A program made the translations under genes and the position numbers. Shown here in pieces: positions 17,664 through 26,113 of a DNA stretch of 64,000 bases; the stretch's first letter is position 1; every line of letters starts with the position of its first letter. The notes under the pieces were generated by a model, which saw only the letters and a program-made list of their open reading frames with translations, was not told the DNA's origin and did no database searches. Source of the DNA: Lacticaseibacillus daqingensis (GTDB taxonomy: Bacteria > Bacillota > Bacilli > Lactobacillales > Lactobacillaceae); NCBI RefSeq assembly GCF_003946115.1, contig NZ_RHOH01000002.1:124001-188000 (forward strand). Reading direction: 5' to 3'.

Positions 17664-18512
17664 ATGCCTGAATTACCCGAAGTTGAAAATGTGCGCCGCG
17701 GCCTGACTGCCCTGATCGTCGGTAAGACGGTGCAAGCGGTGGGGACAGATTGGGCCAAGATCCTAGTGGGCGGCCTCGAGGGCTTTCAGCAGGCCCTGAC
17801 CGGTGCCACCGTCACGGCGGTTGAACGGCGCGGTAAGTACCTGCTGCTGCGCTTTGACAATGCGCTGACCCTCGTGTCGCACTTGCGCATGGAGGGGAAG
17901 TACCAGCTGGTGCTGGACCCCGCTGAGCCCAAGCACCGCTTCGTGCACGTCTGGTTCACCTTCAGCGACGGCACGCAGTTGCGCTACCACGACATGCGCA
18001 AGTTTGGCCGCATGCAGCTGGTCCCGACCGGCAGTGAGGCCACAGCGGTGGCAGGCCTGGCCAAAATGGGGCCGGAGCCGACCGCTGAAACCTTTGCGGC
18101 GCCAGCGTTTTATCGCGAGCTGCGGCGCCATAAGCAGGCGGTGAAGTCGGTCATCTTGGATCAAAGCGTGGTGGCTGGCGTGGGCAACATCTACGCCGAT
18201 GAAACGCTGTGGCTGGCCGAGCTCAACCCCGAGCAGCCGGCGTGCACGCTGACTCAAAAGGAGGCAGCGCGCCTGCACGATGCGATCATCGCTGAGCTGG
18301 CGGCCGCCACTGACTTGGGCGGGACCAGCGTGCACTCGTTCGTCGACGCCAGCGGCAAACGCGGCGGCTTTCAGGAACGGTTGCATGTCTATGACCGCGA
18401 AGGTACCGGCTGCGACCGGTGCGGCACAACGATCGTAAAAATTAAAGTGGGCCAACGCGGGACGCATTACTGCCCCAAGTGTCAGCCCCTCAGGAAGCGA
18501 AAACTCAGATGA
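17664..18512 (+). CDS. mutM: Formamidopyrimidine-DNA glycosylase
   Basis: Removes 8-oxoguanine and formamidopyrimidines from DNA and nicks the abasic site. 282 aa. Catalytic N-terminus PELPEVE immediately after Met (Pro2 nucleophile, Glu3), the conserved Lys in RRGKYL (about residue 57), the H2TH segment (QSVVAGVGNIYADE) and a C-terminal four-cysteine zinc finger (CDRCG ... CPKCQ). AAGGAG precedes the ATG 9 bases after polA. Ends overlapping coaE in an ATGA. Confidence 0.96.
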   Translation: MPELPEVENVRRGLTALIVGKTVQAVGTDWAKILVGGLEGFQQALTGATVTAVERRGKYLLLRFDNALTLVSHLRMEGKYQLVLDPAEPKHRFVHVWFTFSDGTQLRYHDMRKFGRMQLVPTGSEATAVAGLAKMGPEPTAETFAAPAFYRELRRHKQAVKSVILDQSVVAGVGNIYADETLWLAELNPEQPACTLTQKEAARLHDAIIAELAAATDLGGTSVHSFVDASGKRGGFQERLHVYDREGTGCDRCGTTIVKIKVGQRGTHYCPKCQPLRKRKLR

Positions 18513-19108
18513 CGTATTTACTTGGTTTGACCGGTGGGATCGCCACCGGCAAAAGCACGGTCGCGGCGGTGTTCAAGCGGCTCGGCTGCCCGGTGGTGGA
18601 CGCGGACGTGATCGCACGCGAGATCGTGGCGCCAGGGATGCCAGCGCTGCGCGAAATCGTTGCGGCGTTTGGACCAACGATGCAAAAGCGCGATGGGAGC
18701 CTGGACCGCGAGCGGCTCGGGGACCTTGTGTTCAATGATCCCGCAAAATTGGCGCAGCTCAATGCGATCGATCACCCGTACCTGCGCGCGGCGATCAACG
18801 ATGCGCTGGCGGCAGCTAAGGCCACCGGGGTGCCGGTGGTGGTGGGGGAGATCCCGTTGCTGTACGAAACCGGGTACGAAACCAGCTTCGATGGGGTCGC
18901 GGTGGTGACGCTGCCCCCACACCTGCAGCTGGAACGGCTGATGGCACGAGACGGGTTGACCGAAGCGCAGGCCAAGGCCCGGATCGCGGCGCAGCTCCCG
19001 TTGGCGGAGAAGATCGCTCGGGCCGATTACCTGCTGGATAACTCGCAGGGGGCGGCCGCCCGCGAACGTCAGGTCGCGGAGCTACTTGCCCATTTGGCGC
19101 GGCAGTGA
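18509..19108 (+). CDS. coaE: Dephospho-CoA kinase
   Basis: Last step of coenzyme A synthesis: phosphorylates the 3'-OH of dephospho-CoA. 199 aa; P-loop GGIATGKST at residues 8-16, the VDADVIAREIV motif and LDN-S near the end are as in the family. The ATG overlaps the mutM stop (ATGA), which indicates translational coupling and rules out the longer upstream reading. Part of the polA-mutM-coaE transcription unit. Confidence 0.94.
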   Translation: MTYLLGLTGGIATGKSTVAAVFKRLGCPVVDADVIAREIVAPGMPALREIVAAFGPTMQKRDGSLDRERLGDLVFNDPAKLAQLNAIDHPYLRAAINDALAAAKATGVPVVVGEIPLLYETGYETSFDGVAVVTLPPHLQLERLMARDGLTEAQAKARIAAQLPLAEKIARADYLLDNSQGAAARERQVAELLAHLARQ

Positions 19109-19113
19109 GCTGT

Positions 19114-19153
19114 TATAATCAAAGGTGGAACACCAAATCTGGTGTGCTATAAT
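19114..19153 (+). promoter_or_regulatory. Tandem extended -10 promoters with a 16-base palindrome upstream of nrdR
   Basis: TGTTATAAT (TATAAT 19114-19119) and TGCTATAAT (TATAAT 19148-19153) are two extended -10 elements. Between them ACACCA-AATC-TGGTGT (19130-19145) is a 16-base palindrome with the ACAC...GTGT ends of an NrdR box, overlapping the -35 region of the second promoter. Autoregulation by NrdR is an inference. Confidence 0.5.
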
Positions 19154-19182
19154 GAGTTATCAACTACTAAGAGGGTGACCCT

Positions 19183-19650
19183 TTGCAATGTCCACATTGT
19201 CATCATAATAGTTCTCGCGTCGTTGACTCGCGGCCCACAGACGGTGGACGGGCGATTCGGCGCCGCCGCGAATGCGAAAACTGCGGCTTTCGGTTCACGA
19301 CCTTTGAACGCGTTGAGCAGACCCCACTTTTGGTCATCAAGAAAAACGGGACCCGCGAAGAGTTCAACCGCGAGAAGATCCTCAAGGGCCTGATTCGCGC
19401 GGCGGAAAAGCGGCCGGTCACGATGGAGCAGATGCAAAGCATTGTCGAGTCCGTCGAAAACAAGCTGCGCGCCATTGGTGAAAACGAAGTGTCCAGTCAG
19501 GCCATCGGGGAGTATGTGATGAAACAGCTGGCCGATGTCGATGATGTGGCCTACATTCGCTTCGCCAGCGTTTACCGCCAGTTCAAGGACATGTCCGTGT
19601 TCATGCAGGAGCTGCAGGACATGATGAAAAAAGAGAAAACCAAACACTGA
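19183..19650 (+). CDS. nrdR: Transcriptional repressor NrdR
   Basis: ATP/dATP-sensing repressor of ribonucleotide reductase genes, 155 aa. Zinc ribbon with Cys3, Cys6, Cys31 and Cys34 (QCPHC ... CENCGF), then an ATP-cone domain (about residues 49-139). The start codon is TTG, fixed because the conserved Gln-Cys-Pro follows directly and GAGGGTG lies 5 bases upstream. It stands between coaE and dnaB as in other Lactobacillales. Confidence 0.95.
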   Translation: MQCPHCHHNSSRVVDSRPTDGGRAIRRRRECENCGFRFTTFERVEQTPLLVIKKNGTREEFNREKILKGLIRAAEKRPVTMEQMQSIVESVENKLRAIGENEVSSQAIGEYVMKQLADVDDVAYIRFASVYRQFKDMSVFMQELQDMMKKEKTKH

Positions 19651-19716
19651 TCGCGCGTTGGGCGCAACGTCAAAGCGGCTGAGCCTCCGTAACCGCGCGA
19701 TATGCGCCCGTTTTTT
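19650..19716 (+). terminator. Terminator-like element after nrdR with two interleaved stems
   Basis: ATCGCGCG (19650-19657) complements CGCGCGAT (19694-19701); GGGCGCA (19660-19666) complements TGCGCCC (19703-19709), which is followed by six T. The pairings are interleaved, so they exclude each other or form a pseudoknot. The second plus the T run would act as a terminator. Confidence 0.55.
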
Positions 19717-19787
19717 AGGCCAGGACGACCCAAACCGCCCCAACGGTTGGCTGCTCGTCACGCGGGCCAACGAAGCGCAGGCCGCCC

Positions 19788-19839
19788 AAGCAAGCTGCCC
19801 CACAAAACCTCAGTGCGGGTTTTGCGGGGCAGCTTGCTT
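19788..19839. repeat. 22-base inverted repeat
   Basis: Arms 19788-19809 and 19818-19839 are complementary at 21 of 22 positions, with an 8-base loop. A stable hairpin in either strand, without a long T run. Confidence 0.85.
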
Positions 19840-19940
19840 ATCTGCTGGGCGCAACCGCTTGTTGCCGTTTGCCCTGGTTCGTCAAGCTGCGTGGCTATGT
19901 TGGTGCGGTCTAAGCCATCCTGCCACTCGCGCCTAAATGT

Positions 19941-20001
19941 GGGCGCAAGCGTCAGGCTGGATTTGATCAGGCTGTTCGAACGCAGTGAGTGACAGCCTGA
20001 C
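19941..20001. repeat. Intergenic repeat, copy 1
   Basis: GTCAGGCTG (19951-19959) and CAGCCTGAC (19993-20001) form an inverted repeat. The minus strand of 19941-19982 matches 55560-55601 at 31 of 42 positions without gaps, including 13 consecutive bases (AGCCTGACGCTTG). GTGAGTG-CAG-CTGA also recurs on the other side in both copies. Confidence 0.6.
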
Positions 20002-20063
20002 ATGCGTAGAAAGCCCAACTCTCATAACCGTGCCACGCCGCTCTGGTAAGAAAGGAGCCCCAC

Positions 20064-21452
20064 TTGAATCGACCCAAGAGTTTCATGGCCCAGGATGACT
20101 TCATCGTCACGCAGGCCACCTATTTTAGCGACCAGGACCAAGACGTCGCGGTGTGCCTGTACCAGCCGCTGATCGGGCCGACCGCGCTGGCGCTGTACCT
20201 CAGCCTGTGGCGACGCGTGAAACAGGCGCCAACCGCTACGGACCGGCGGCCGCAGACCTACCTGCTGGACCTGCTAGGGGTCGGCGTGGATGCGCTGTAT
20301 GACGCCCGTGTGCGGCTGGAGGCGTTGGGCCTGCTTCAGACCTACACCACCACCGATGCGCTGGGGCGTTACTACGCTTACGAGTTGCACCGGCCGGTGG
20401 CACCGGACGCGTTTTTCAACGATGCCACGCTGGGGCTGTTGCTGTACGACCGGGTGGGGGATGCGCGCTACCACGAGTTGGTCGACCAGTACACGTTGCA
20501 TAACGTGCACAGTAGCACCTGGATCAACATCTCGGCCAACTTGCTGGATGTCTTTGCCCTGCAACGTGTGCTGCCAGATGCCAAGGCGGCGGCGGCCAAT
20601 GCCAGTGTGCAGCAAAAGCCTGCCCCGGCCGTGACACTGGGCAGTGGGCAGGGCTACGACTGGGCGCTGTTGGCCCAGCTGCTGGCGCGCACCAATCTTA
20701 AGGACGGGGAGCTGAACCGCAATCAGGCGGCCCTGTACCAGATCGCCAAATTCTACGGGCTGGGGCCGACCGCGCTGGCCCCGTTGATCGAGCAGGGCAT
20801 TGACTTTGCTACCGGGCAGCTGAACGTGGGCACGGTGCGGCGCTTTGCCGAGCAGCGCTACACGACTAAGACGCCGCAGTTGCGGACCAAAACCGCTGAG
20901 CCGACCCCAGCGGTCAGCACCCCGGCGGCCGCCGGCAAGCTCACCGCCGCCGAGCAGGACCTGCTCAAGCGTGCTGCCAGCCTGCCGGTGCGGGAATTCC
21001 TTGAGCTGACCAAGAAGGCCAAGAACCCGAACATGTACGCGGCACAAAACGAGATCAGCGCGGTGCGCAAACTGGTGCAGCGTCACGTGCTACCGGACGC
21101 CACCATCAACGTGCTGATCGATTACATTTTGCAGACCAACGACAGCGTCAACCAGGCGTTCCTTGACGCGATCGTCAACCGGTGGTTGAAGGCCGATGTG
21201 ACCACGCCGGAAAGCGCCTTGGCCGAGATCCACGCCTTTGCCAACCGCAAGACACGGCAATCGGGGCGGCGCAATCCGCGCCCGACGCGCTCGGAGCAGA
21301 CGCCGGCGTGGCTGAAGCCAGACTATCAGGCGGAGGTGACCCCGGTCAGCGACACGAACCGGCAGCGCATCGCAGACCGACTCGCGCGGTTGCAGGCGAT
21401 GGAAAAAGAGGGAGGACAAGCGAATGAAGCCGATGAAGGCCGAACTGAGTAA
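20064..21452 (+). CDS. dnaB: Replication initiation and membrane attachment protein DnaB
   Basis: Gram-positive helicase co-loader that works with DnaD and DnaI to place the replicative helicase at oriC and stalled forks. 462 aa: an N-terminal DnaB/DnaD-type winged-helix part (residues about 1-160, QPLIGPTALALYLSLW), a linker, then a C-terminal DnaD-like DDBH2 domain (about 335-400, FLELTKKAKNPNMYAAQNE). Start codon TTG, 7 bases after AAAGGAG; the next in-frame ATG (20085) would drop seven residues. Overlaps dnaI by 29 bases. Confidence 0.93.
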   Translation: MNRPKSFMAQDDFIVTQATYFSDQDQDVAVCLYQPLIGPTALALYLSLWRRVKQAPTATDRRPQTYLLDLLGVGVDALYDARVRLEALGLLQTYTTTDALGRYYAYELHRPVAPDAFFNDATLGLLLYDRVGDARYHELVDQYTLHNVHSSTWINISANLLDVFALQRVLPDAKAAAANASVQQKPAPAVTLGSGQGYDWALLAQLLARTNLKDGELNRNQAALYQIAKFYGLGPTALAPLIEQGIDFATGQLNVGTVRRFAEQRYTTKTPQLRTKTAEPTPAVSTPAAAGKLTAAEQDLLKRAASLPVREFLELTKKAKNPNMYAAQNEISAVRKLVQRHVLPDATINVLIDYILQTNDSVNQAFLDAIVNRWLKADVTTPESALAEIHAFANRKTRQSGRRNPRPTRSEQTPAWLKPDYQAEVTPVSDTNRQRIADRLARLQAMEKEGGQANEADEGRTE

Positions 21453-22344
21453 GCTGATGAACCAGCGGCAGCTGGGCACCGAATACGCCAACATGATGCG
21501 TCAGGCGGTCGCTGATCCGGATGTGCAGGCGTTTTTGACCGCCAACCAGCAGGCGCTCGCACCGGATGCGGTGGTCCGCAGTGCCGCCAAGATCTACGAG
21601 TTCGTGACCGCGCGCAACCGGTTGCACGCCGGGGACCCGCTGATCGCACCGGGCTATGCACCGCAGCTGGTGGTGTCCAACCGGCTGATCGACATCACCT
21701 ACGTGCCGACGCCCGAGAAGCAGGCGGCGGATGCGCAGGCGGACCGCGCCGCGTTGATCACCTCCATCAACATGCCCAAGGCGATTGCCGGCGCGCGCCT
21801 CGCGACCTACGACCCGCAGGCGCGCGATAAGGCACTTGAGGCGGCAATTGACTTCACCCTGGCGGTGGCCCAAGCCCCTAAGGATTTTCAGAAGGGACTG
21901 TACCTGACGGGGCCGTTTGGGGTGGGGAAGACCTACCTGCTGGGCGCCATCGCCAACGACCTGGCTAAGCAGGGCATCGCCTCCACGCTGGTGCACTTTC
22001 CGACCTTCACAGTGGAGATGAAGGCGGCCATCGGCGACAAAACCGTGCTACCTAAGCTGGAACGGATCAAAAAGGCGCCGGTGCTGATGATCGACGACAT
22101 CGGCGCGGAAAGCCTCAGCCCGTGGATCCGTGATGACGTGCTCGGCATTATCTTGCAGTACCGCATGCAAGAGGAGCTGCCGACGCTGTTCACCTCCAAC
22201 AAAACGATGGTGGAGCTGACGGATTTTCTGGCGGGCCTCGATGTCGGCAACAACGAGGGCCTCAAGGCGCAGCGGATCATGGAACGGGTGCGCTTTTTGA
22301 GCACCGAGATCCAGGTGGGCGGCCGCGACCGGCGCAACGGCTGA
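21424..22344 (+). CDS. dnaI: Primosomal protein DnaI (helicase loader)
   Basis: AAA+ ATPase that loads the replicative helicase DnaC, 306 aa. N-terminal helicase-binding domain (about 1-130), then ATPase domain with Walker A GPFGVGKT (about 163-170), Walker B VLMIDDIGAE, sensor 1 TLFTSNKT and a C-terminal arginine-rich end. Reads from inside the end of dnaB with GGGAGGAC upstream, so the two are coupled. Confidence 0.95.
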   Translation: MKPMKAELSKLMNQRQLGTEYANMMRQAVADPDVQAFLTANQQALAPDAVVRSAAKIYEFVTARNRLHAGDPLIAPGYAPQLVVSNRLIDITYVPTPEKQAADAQADRAALITSINMPKAIAGARLATYDPQARDKALEAAIDFTLAVAQAPKDFQKGLYLTGPFGVGKTYLLGAIANDLAKQGIASTLVHFPTFTVEMKAAIGDKTVLPKLERIKKAPVLMIDDIGAESLSPWIRDDVLGIILQYRMQEELPTLFTSNKTMVELTDFLAGLDVGNNEGLKAQRIMERVRFLSTEIQVGGRDRRNG

Positions 22345-22374
22345 CACGCGTTCACGAAGCGTCAACGCGTGTCA
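22342..22374 (+). terminator. Hairpin terminator after dnaI
   Basis: ACACGCGTT pairs with AACGCGTGT (about 22344-22372). A T run follows only at 22388, after a second small hairpin (GGTCA ... TGACC), so termination may use both. Confidence 0.6.
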
Positions 22375-22405
22375 GTCGAGGTCAGACTTTTTTGACCAGT
22401 AAGAC

Positions 22406-22434
22406 TTGCGCGCATCGGGCGAACGTGTTTTAAT
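22406..22434 (+). promoter_or_regulatory. Promoter of the thrS leader
   Basis: TTGCGC (22406-22411), 17-base spacer, TTTAAT (22429-22434), just upstream of the T-box leader. Confidence 0.6.
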
Positions 22435-22440
22435 CAAGGT

Positions 22441-22657
22441 ATCGAAGACGAAAGCAATAAGGACCATGTTTCACCAGAGAGCCTCGACCGTGGCTGAAAG
22501 TCGAGCAGGACCTGATCCGCACCACTTTCCGAGAGTGCCCCTTGTGGGCCGGGTTGCGTCGTTATACGCAGCATGAGTGGAAAGCAGTGCTTTCAAGTCG
22601 GGTGGAACCGCGAGTTTATCGTCCCGGATGTCAGAAATGACATTCGGGACTTTTTTT
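22441..22657 (+). promoter_or_regulatory. T-box riboswitch controlling thrS
   Basis: The T-box sequence GGGTGGAACCGCG lies at 22600-22612, and the AGAGAGCC motif of stem I about 22475. The terminator is GTCCCGGATGTCA (22621-22633), loop GAAA, TGACATTCGGGAC, T7 (22651-22657). Uncharged tRNA would pair with the T-box and block the terminator. ACC ACT (22521-22526), two threonine codons in a row, are the likely specifier site; the exact stem I fold was not drawn. Confidence 0.93.
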
Positions 22658-22696
22658 ATCCGCGGCCCTGTTGCAGTCAGAAAAAGGAGAAGAATT

Positions 22697-24667
22697 ATGG
22701 CGATTAAGATTACATTTCCAGACAACAGCGTGAAGGAATTCGATAGCGGCGTCAGCGTCCTTGACGTGGCGAAGTCGATCTCCACCTCCCTGGCCAAAAA
22801 GGCCGTGGCGGGCAAGGTCAACGGGACGCTGGTCCGCCTCAACGCACCGCTGGCAGAAGATGCCAGCCTTGAGATTGTCACGAAGGATTCCGCGGACGGC
22901 CTGACTGTGCTACGGCAAACCGGCGCATTCGTGATGGCGGCCGCGATCAAGGCCCTGCATGGCGACGTGCGCCTCGGGGCCGGTGAAGCAACGGATGACG
23001 GGTTCTTCTACGACACGGACCGCGATGGCGGTCAGCTGACTGTTGACCAGCTGCCGGCCATTGCCGATAAAATGGCGGCGATCGCCAAGGCGGACCCAGC
23101 CGTTGACGCCGTGACGCTGAGCAAGGCCGAAGCCCAAGCGCTGTTTGCAGGGGATACCTACAAGCTGCAGCTGATCGATCAGCTGGCCGGCGACACCGTG
23201 AGCGGCTTTAAGCTCGGCGACTTCTTTGACTTTGAAGAAACCGTGCTGTTGCCAAGCCTCAAGGACCTTCGCCACTTCTCCCTGCTGTCTGTGGCCGGGG
23301 CGTACTGGGAAGGCAAGTCCTCTAACCCGATGCTTCAGCGGATCTACGCCACCGCGTACTACAAAGCGGCAGACCTGGAAGAAGACGCCAAGCGGCGGCA
23401 GGAAGCCAAAGAGCGCGACCACCGTAACATCGGGCGTGACCTCGACCTTTTCTTCGTGGATCCCAAAGTCGGTGCCGGCTTGCCTTACTGGATGCCGAAC
23501 GGGGCAACGATTCGCCGCGTGATCGAGCGCTACATCATCGACAAGGAACTGGCTGATGGCTACGAACACGTGTACACGCCAGTGCTGGCCAACCTGGACC
23601 TGTACAAGACGTCCGGCCACTGGGACCACTACCGCGAAGATATGTTCCCGCCAATGGATATGGGTGATGGCGAGCTGCTGGAGCTGCGGCCGATGAACTG
23701 CCCAAGCCACATTCAGGTCTACAAGCACCACATTCGCTCCTACCGCGAATTGCCACTGCGCATCGCGGAACTGGGTATGATGCACCGTTACGAAAAGTCC
23801 GGCGCGCTGTCCGGCTTGCAGCGGGTGCGTGAAATGACCCTGAACGATGGCCACACCTTCGTGGCCTTGGAACAAGTTCAAGAAGAATTCAAGAAGATCC
23901 TGCGCCTGATCATGGATGTCTACGAAGACTTCAACATCAACGACTACACCTTCCGTCTGTCCTACCGCGATCCGAAAAACACCGAGAAGTACTTCGATGA
24001 TGAAGAGATGTGGACGCGCAGCCAGACCATGCTGAAGGGCGCGATGGATGACCTGGGCCTCGACTACTATGAAGCCGAAGGGGAAGCCGCGTTTTACGGC
24101 CCGAAGCTGGACATTCAGACCAAAACGGCGCTGGGCAACGAAGAAACCATGTCCACGATCCAGTTGGACTTCATGCTGCCGGAACGCTTTGAGCTGACCT
24201 ATGTCGGCAACGACAACCAGGAGCACCGTCCCGTGATGATCCACCGCGGGATCGTGGGCACGATGGAGCGTTTTATCGCTTACTTGACCGAAATCTACAA
24301 GGGCGCGTTCCCGACCTGGTTGGCCCCGACCCAAGTGGCCATCATCCCGGTCGCGGACAAGCACCTCGATTACGCCAAGGACTTGAAGGCCCGCCTGCTG
24401 AAGGCCGGCCTGCGCCCAGCGCTTGATGCCCGCAACGAAAAGATGGGCTACAAGATCCGGGAAGCGCAGACCAACAAGATCCCGTACACGTTAGTGGTGG
24501 GGGATGACGAGCTGAATGCCGCCAGCGTGTCTGTTCGTAAGTACGGTCAGGCCGACTCTGAAGACATGCCAGCCACCCTGTTCGTGGAGGCCGTTGAAGC
24601 GGAGGTCAAGAACTACTCACGCGACGGCAAGCACAAGCGCGGTGAAGGGGTCAAGGGGCTCGATTAA
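22697..24667 (+). CDS. thrS: Threonyl-tRNA synthetase
   Basis: Charges tRNA-Thr; 656 aa. N-terminal TGS domain (residues 1-62), SAD editing-type domain (H-x-x-x-H style motif is not intact in form I can confirm), class II catalytic core with zinc ligands Cys in [10 protein letters not shown], His in DGHTFV and His in MIHRG, and a C-terminal anticodon-binding domain (VAIIPV ... [19 protein letters not shown]). Start at 22697 follows AAAGGAGAAG; the frame extends upstream into the T-box terminator and cannot be translated there. Expression should rise when tRNA-Thr is uncharged. Confidence 0.97.
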   Translation: MAIKITFPDNSVKEFDSGVSVLDVAKSISTSLAKKAVAGKVNGTLVRLNAPLAEDASLEIVTKDSADGLTVLRQTGAFVMAAAIKALHGDVRLGAGEATDDGFFYDTDRDGGQLTVDQLPAIADKMAAIAKADPAVDAVTLSKAEAQALFAGDTYKLQLIDQLAGDTVSGFKLGDFFDFEETVLLPSLKDLRHFSLLSVAGAYWEGKSSNPMLQRIYATAYYKAADLEEDAKRRQEAKERDHRNIGRDLDLFFVDPKVGAGLPYWMPNGATIRRVIERYIIDKELADGYEHVYTPVLANLDLYKTSGHWDHYREDMFPPMDMGDGELLELRPMNCPSHIQVYKHHIRSYRELPLRIAELGMMHRYEKSGALSGLQRVREMTLNDGHTFVALEQVQEEFKKILRLIMDVYEDFNINDYTFRLSYRDPKNTEKYFDDEEMWTRSQTMLKGAMDDLGLDYYEAEGEAAFYGPKLDIQTKTALGNEETMSTIQLDFMLPERFELTYVGNDNQEHRPVMIHRGIVGTMERFIAYLTEIYKGAFPTWLAPTQVAIIPVADKHLDYAKDLKARLLKAGLRPALDARNEKMGYKIREAQTNKIPYTLVVGDDELNAASVSVRKYGQADSEDMPATLFVEAVEAEVKNYSRDGKHKRGEGVKGLD

Positions 24668-24678
24668 GCAAAACGGGT

Positions 24679-24707
24679 TTGACAGCCCGCGTGCCAGCAG
24701 GTATACT
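24679..24707 (+). promoter_or_regulatory. Strong SigA promoter of infC-rpmI-rplT
   Basis: TTGACA (24679-24684), 17-base spacer, TATACT (24702-24707). Confidence 0.85.
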
Positions 24708-24709
24708 AT

Positions 24710-24850
24710 TAAACGTTGAGAAAACAAGCAGAAGTTCCCGCTTCTCACCTATGCCTCTGGCCGCTAGGTTGATAGTTCGGTTATATAACGACGCGGCGGG
24801 GCTCATAGTGGGCTCTTCCGCGTTCTTGTTTTTTCGCCAAAAAATTTCGG
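24710..24850 (+). promoter_or_regulatory. Leader of the IF3-L35-L20 operon with attenuator (L20-leader type)
   Basis: A leader of about 145 bases separates the promoter from infC. It contains a hairpin AGAAG-TTCCC-GCTTCT and an intrinsic terminator (CGCGG at 24792-24796 with CCGCG at 24818-24822, GC-rich inner stem with wobbles, then a T-rich run to 24834). In Bacillus, L20 binds such a leader and promotes termination; the same control is inferred here. Confidence 0.7.
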
Positions 24851-24862
24851 AGGTGAACTGCC

Positions 24863-25381
24863 ATAGCAAGAGATATGATGGTCAACGACGGGATCCGCTC
24901 CCGCGAAGTTCGACTGATTTCCCAAACTGGTGAACAACTCGGGGTCAAGAGTACCCACGAGGCGTTGGAGTTAGCTGCCACGGCGAACTTGGACTTGGTT
25001 CTGGTTTCGCCAACGGCTAAGCCGCCAGTCGCCCGGATCATGGATTACGGGAAGTTCCGCTTTGAACTGCAAAAAAAGCAGCGTGAAGCGCGCAAGAAGC
25101 AAAAAACCATCAGCATCAAGGAGATCCGCCTGAGCCCGACCATCGGCGAGGCAGACTTCAACACCCGGTTGAAAAATGCCACCAAGTTCCTTGAAAAAGG
25201 CGACAAGGTGAAGGTGTCCGTGCGGTTTAGAGGCCGTGCGATCACCCACAAGGACCTCGGGCAAAAGGTCCTGGAACAGATGGCCGAAGCCGTGAAGGAC
25301 TTGGCCGCTGTTGAAGCCCGGCCGAAGATGGACGGGCGGAGCATGTTCATGATGCTCGCACCAAAAGCTGACAAGAAATAG
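24863..25381 (+). CDS. infC: Translation initiation factor IF-3, AUA start codon
   Basis: Binds the 30S subunit, keeps subunits apart and monitors initiator tRNA pairing. From ATA at 24863 it is 172 aa. The only good ribosome-binding site, GGAGGTG (24849-24855), is 7 bases from this ATA; the first ATG (24875) is 19 bases away, too far. IF3 genes often use a rare AUU or AUA start for autocontrol, because IF3 discriminates against such codons. N-domain [13 protein letters not shown], linker [13 protein letters not shown]-domain [20 protein letters not shown]. First gene of infC-rpmI-rplT. Confidence 0.93.
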   Translation: MARDMMVNDGIRSREVRLISQTGEQLGVKSTHEALELAATANLDLVLVSPTAKPPVARIMDYGKFRFELQKKQREARKKQKTISIKEIRLSPTIGEADFNTRLKNATKFLEKGDKVKVSVRFRGRAITHKDLGQKVLEQMAEAVKDLAAVEARPKMDGRSMFMMLAPKADKK

Positions 25382-25414
25382 CCAGCAACTAAGTCATTAG
25401 GAGGAATTATCGTC

Positions 25415-25615
25415 ATGCCAAAATTCAAGACACACCGTGCATCTGCCAAGCGTTTCAAGCGAACAGCTAGTGGTGCTTTGAAGCGGGGCCACGCTTACAC
25501 GAGCCACCGTTTCCACGGTAAGACCAAGAAGCAACGTCGTCAACTGCGCAAGTCAGGTTTGGTATCCCACTCCGATATGAAGCGGATCCGCCAGATGCTC
25601 AGCCAGATGAAGTAA
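25415..25615 (+). CDS. rpmI: 50S ribosomal protein L35
   Basis: 66-aa basic ribosomal protein, complete, with the typical [14 protein letters not shown] start and [16 protein letters not shown] middle. AGGAGG precedes the ATG. Middle gene of the infC operon. Confidence 0.98.
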   Translation: MPKFKTHRASAKRFKRTASGALKRGHAYTSHRFHGKTKKQRRQLRKSGLVSHSDMKRIRQMLSQMK

Positions 25616-25680
25616 TTGCGCCTGCGCGCTTTTGCTTCACACGGACCATTATCGCTTAATTATTTGAGGAGGAATTTCTG

Positions 25681-26037
25681 ATGCCACGTGTAAAAGGTGG
25701 AACTGTAACTCGCAAACGTCGTAAGAAGGTACTGAAGCTCGCCAAGGGCTACCGCGGTGCCAAGCACTTGCTGTTCAAGGCTGCGAATGCCCAAGTGATG
25801 GTTTCCTATCGCTACGCATTCCGTGACCGTCGCGCCAAGAAGCGGAACTTCCGCTCCCTTTGGATCGCCCGGATCAACGCCGCAGCGCGCCAAAACGACA
25901 TTTCTTACAGCAAGTTGATGCACGGCTTGAAGGTCGCAAACATTGACATGAACCGTAAGATGCTTGCCGACATCGCGATCTCTGACCCAGCTGGCTTCAC
26001 GGCCCTGGCAGACACTGCCAAGAAGGCACTTGCCTAA
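25681..26037 (+). CDS. rplT: 50S ribosomal protein L20
   Basis: 118 aa. Early 23S-binding assembly protein and likely repressor of its own operon through the leader at 24.7-24.85 kb. The basic N-terminal extension ([20 protein letters not shown]) and the globular RNA-binding domain are complete. GAGGAGG lies upstream. Confidence 0.98.
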   Translation: MPRVKGGTVTRKRRKKVLKLAKGYRGAKHLLFKAANAQVMVSYRYAFRDRRAKKRNFRSLWIARINAAARQNDISYSKLMHGLKVANIDMNRKMLADIAISDPAGFTALADTAKKALA

Positions 26038-26048
26038 AGACTTAGTTG

Positions 26049-26085
26049 AAAACGGCCGAACTCGCATGCGAGTTCGGCCGTTTTT
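26049..26085 (+). terminator. Rho-independent terminator of the infC operon
   Basis: AAAACGGCCGAACTCGC pairs perfectly with GCGAGTTCGGCCGTTTT, then T residues. Confidence 0.95.
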
Positions 26086-26113
26086 GTGTGGCGGGCATTT
26101 CGTGTGGGGGCGG

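Larger units (their letters stand above)
19651..20063. other. 413-base intergenic region with inverted repeats, no gene seen
   Basis: Separates nrdR from dnaB. No reading frame here resembles a protein. It holds a terminator-like element (19660-19716), a 22-base inverted repeat (19788-19839), and an inverted repeat at 19946-20001 related to one at 55.6 kb. A promoter for dnaB must lie here but I cannot point to convincing hexamers. Confidence 0.6.

Noticed and set aside
18479-18508. Upstream in-frame start for coaE
   Set aside because: It would overlap the mutM zinc finger by 34 bases; the ATGA overlap and family length support 18509.
22910-24364. Long open frame (484 codons) on the minus strand opposite thrS
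   Set aside because: Shadow of a GC-rich gene: the plus strand encodes an unmistakable ThrRS with T-box, and the antisense translation has no recognisable domain. The same applies to long antisense frames opposite the PBP, polA, pox, prfA and mbl.
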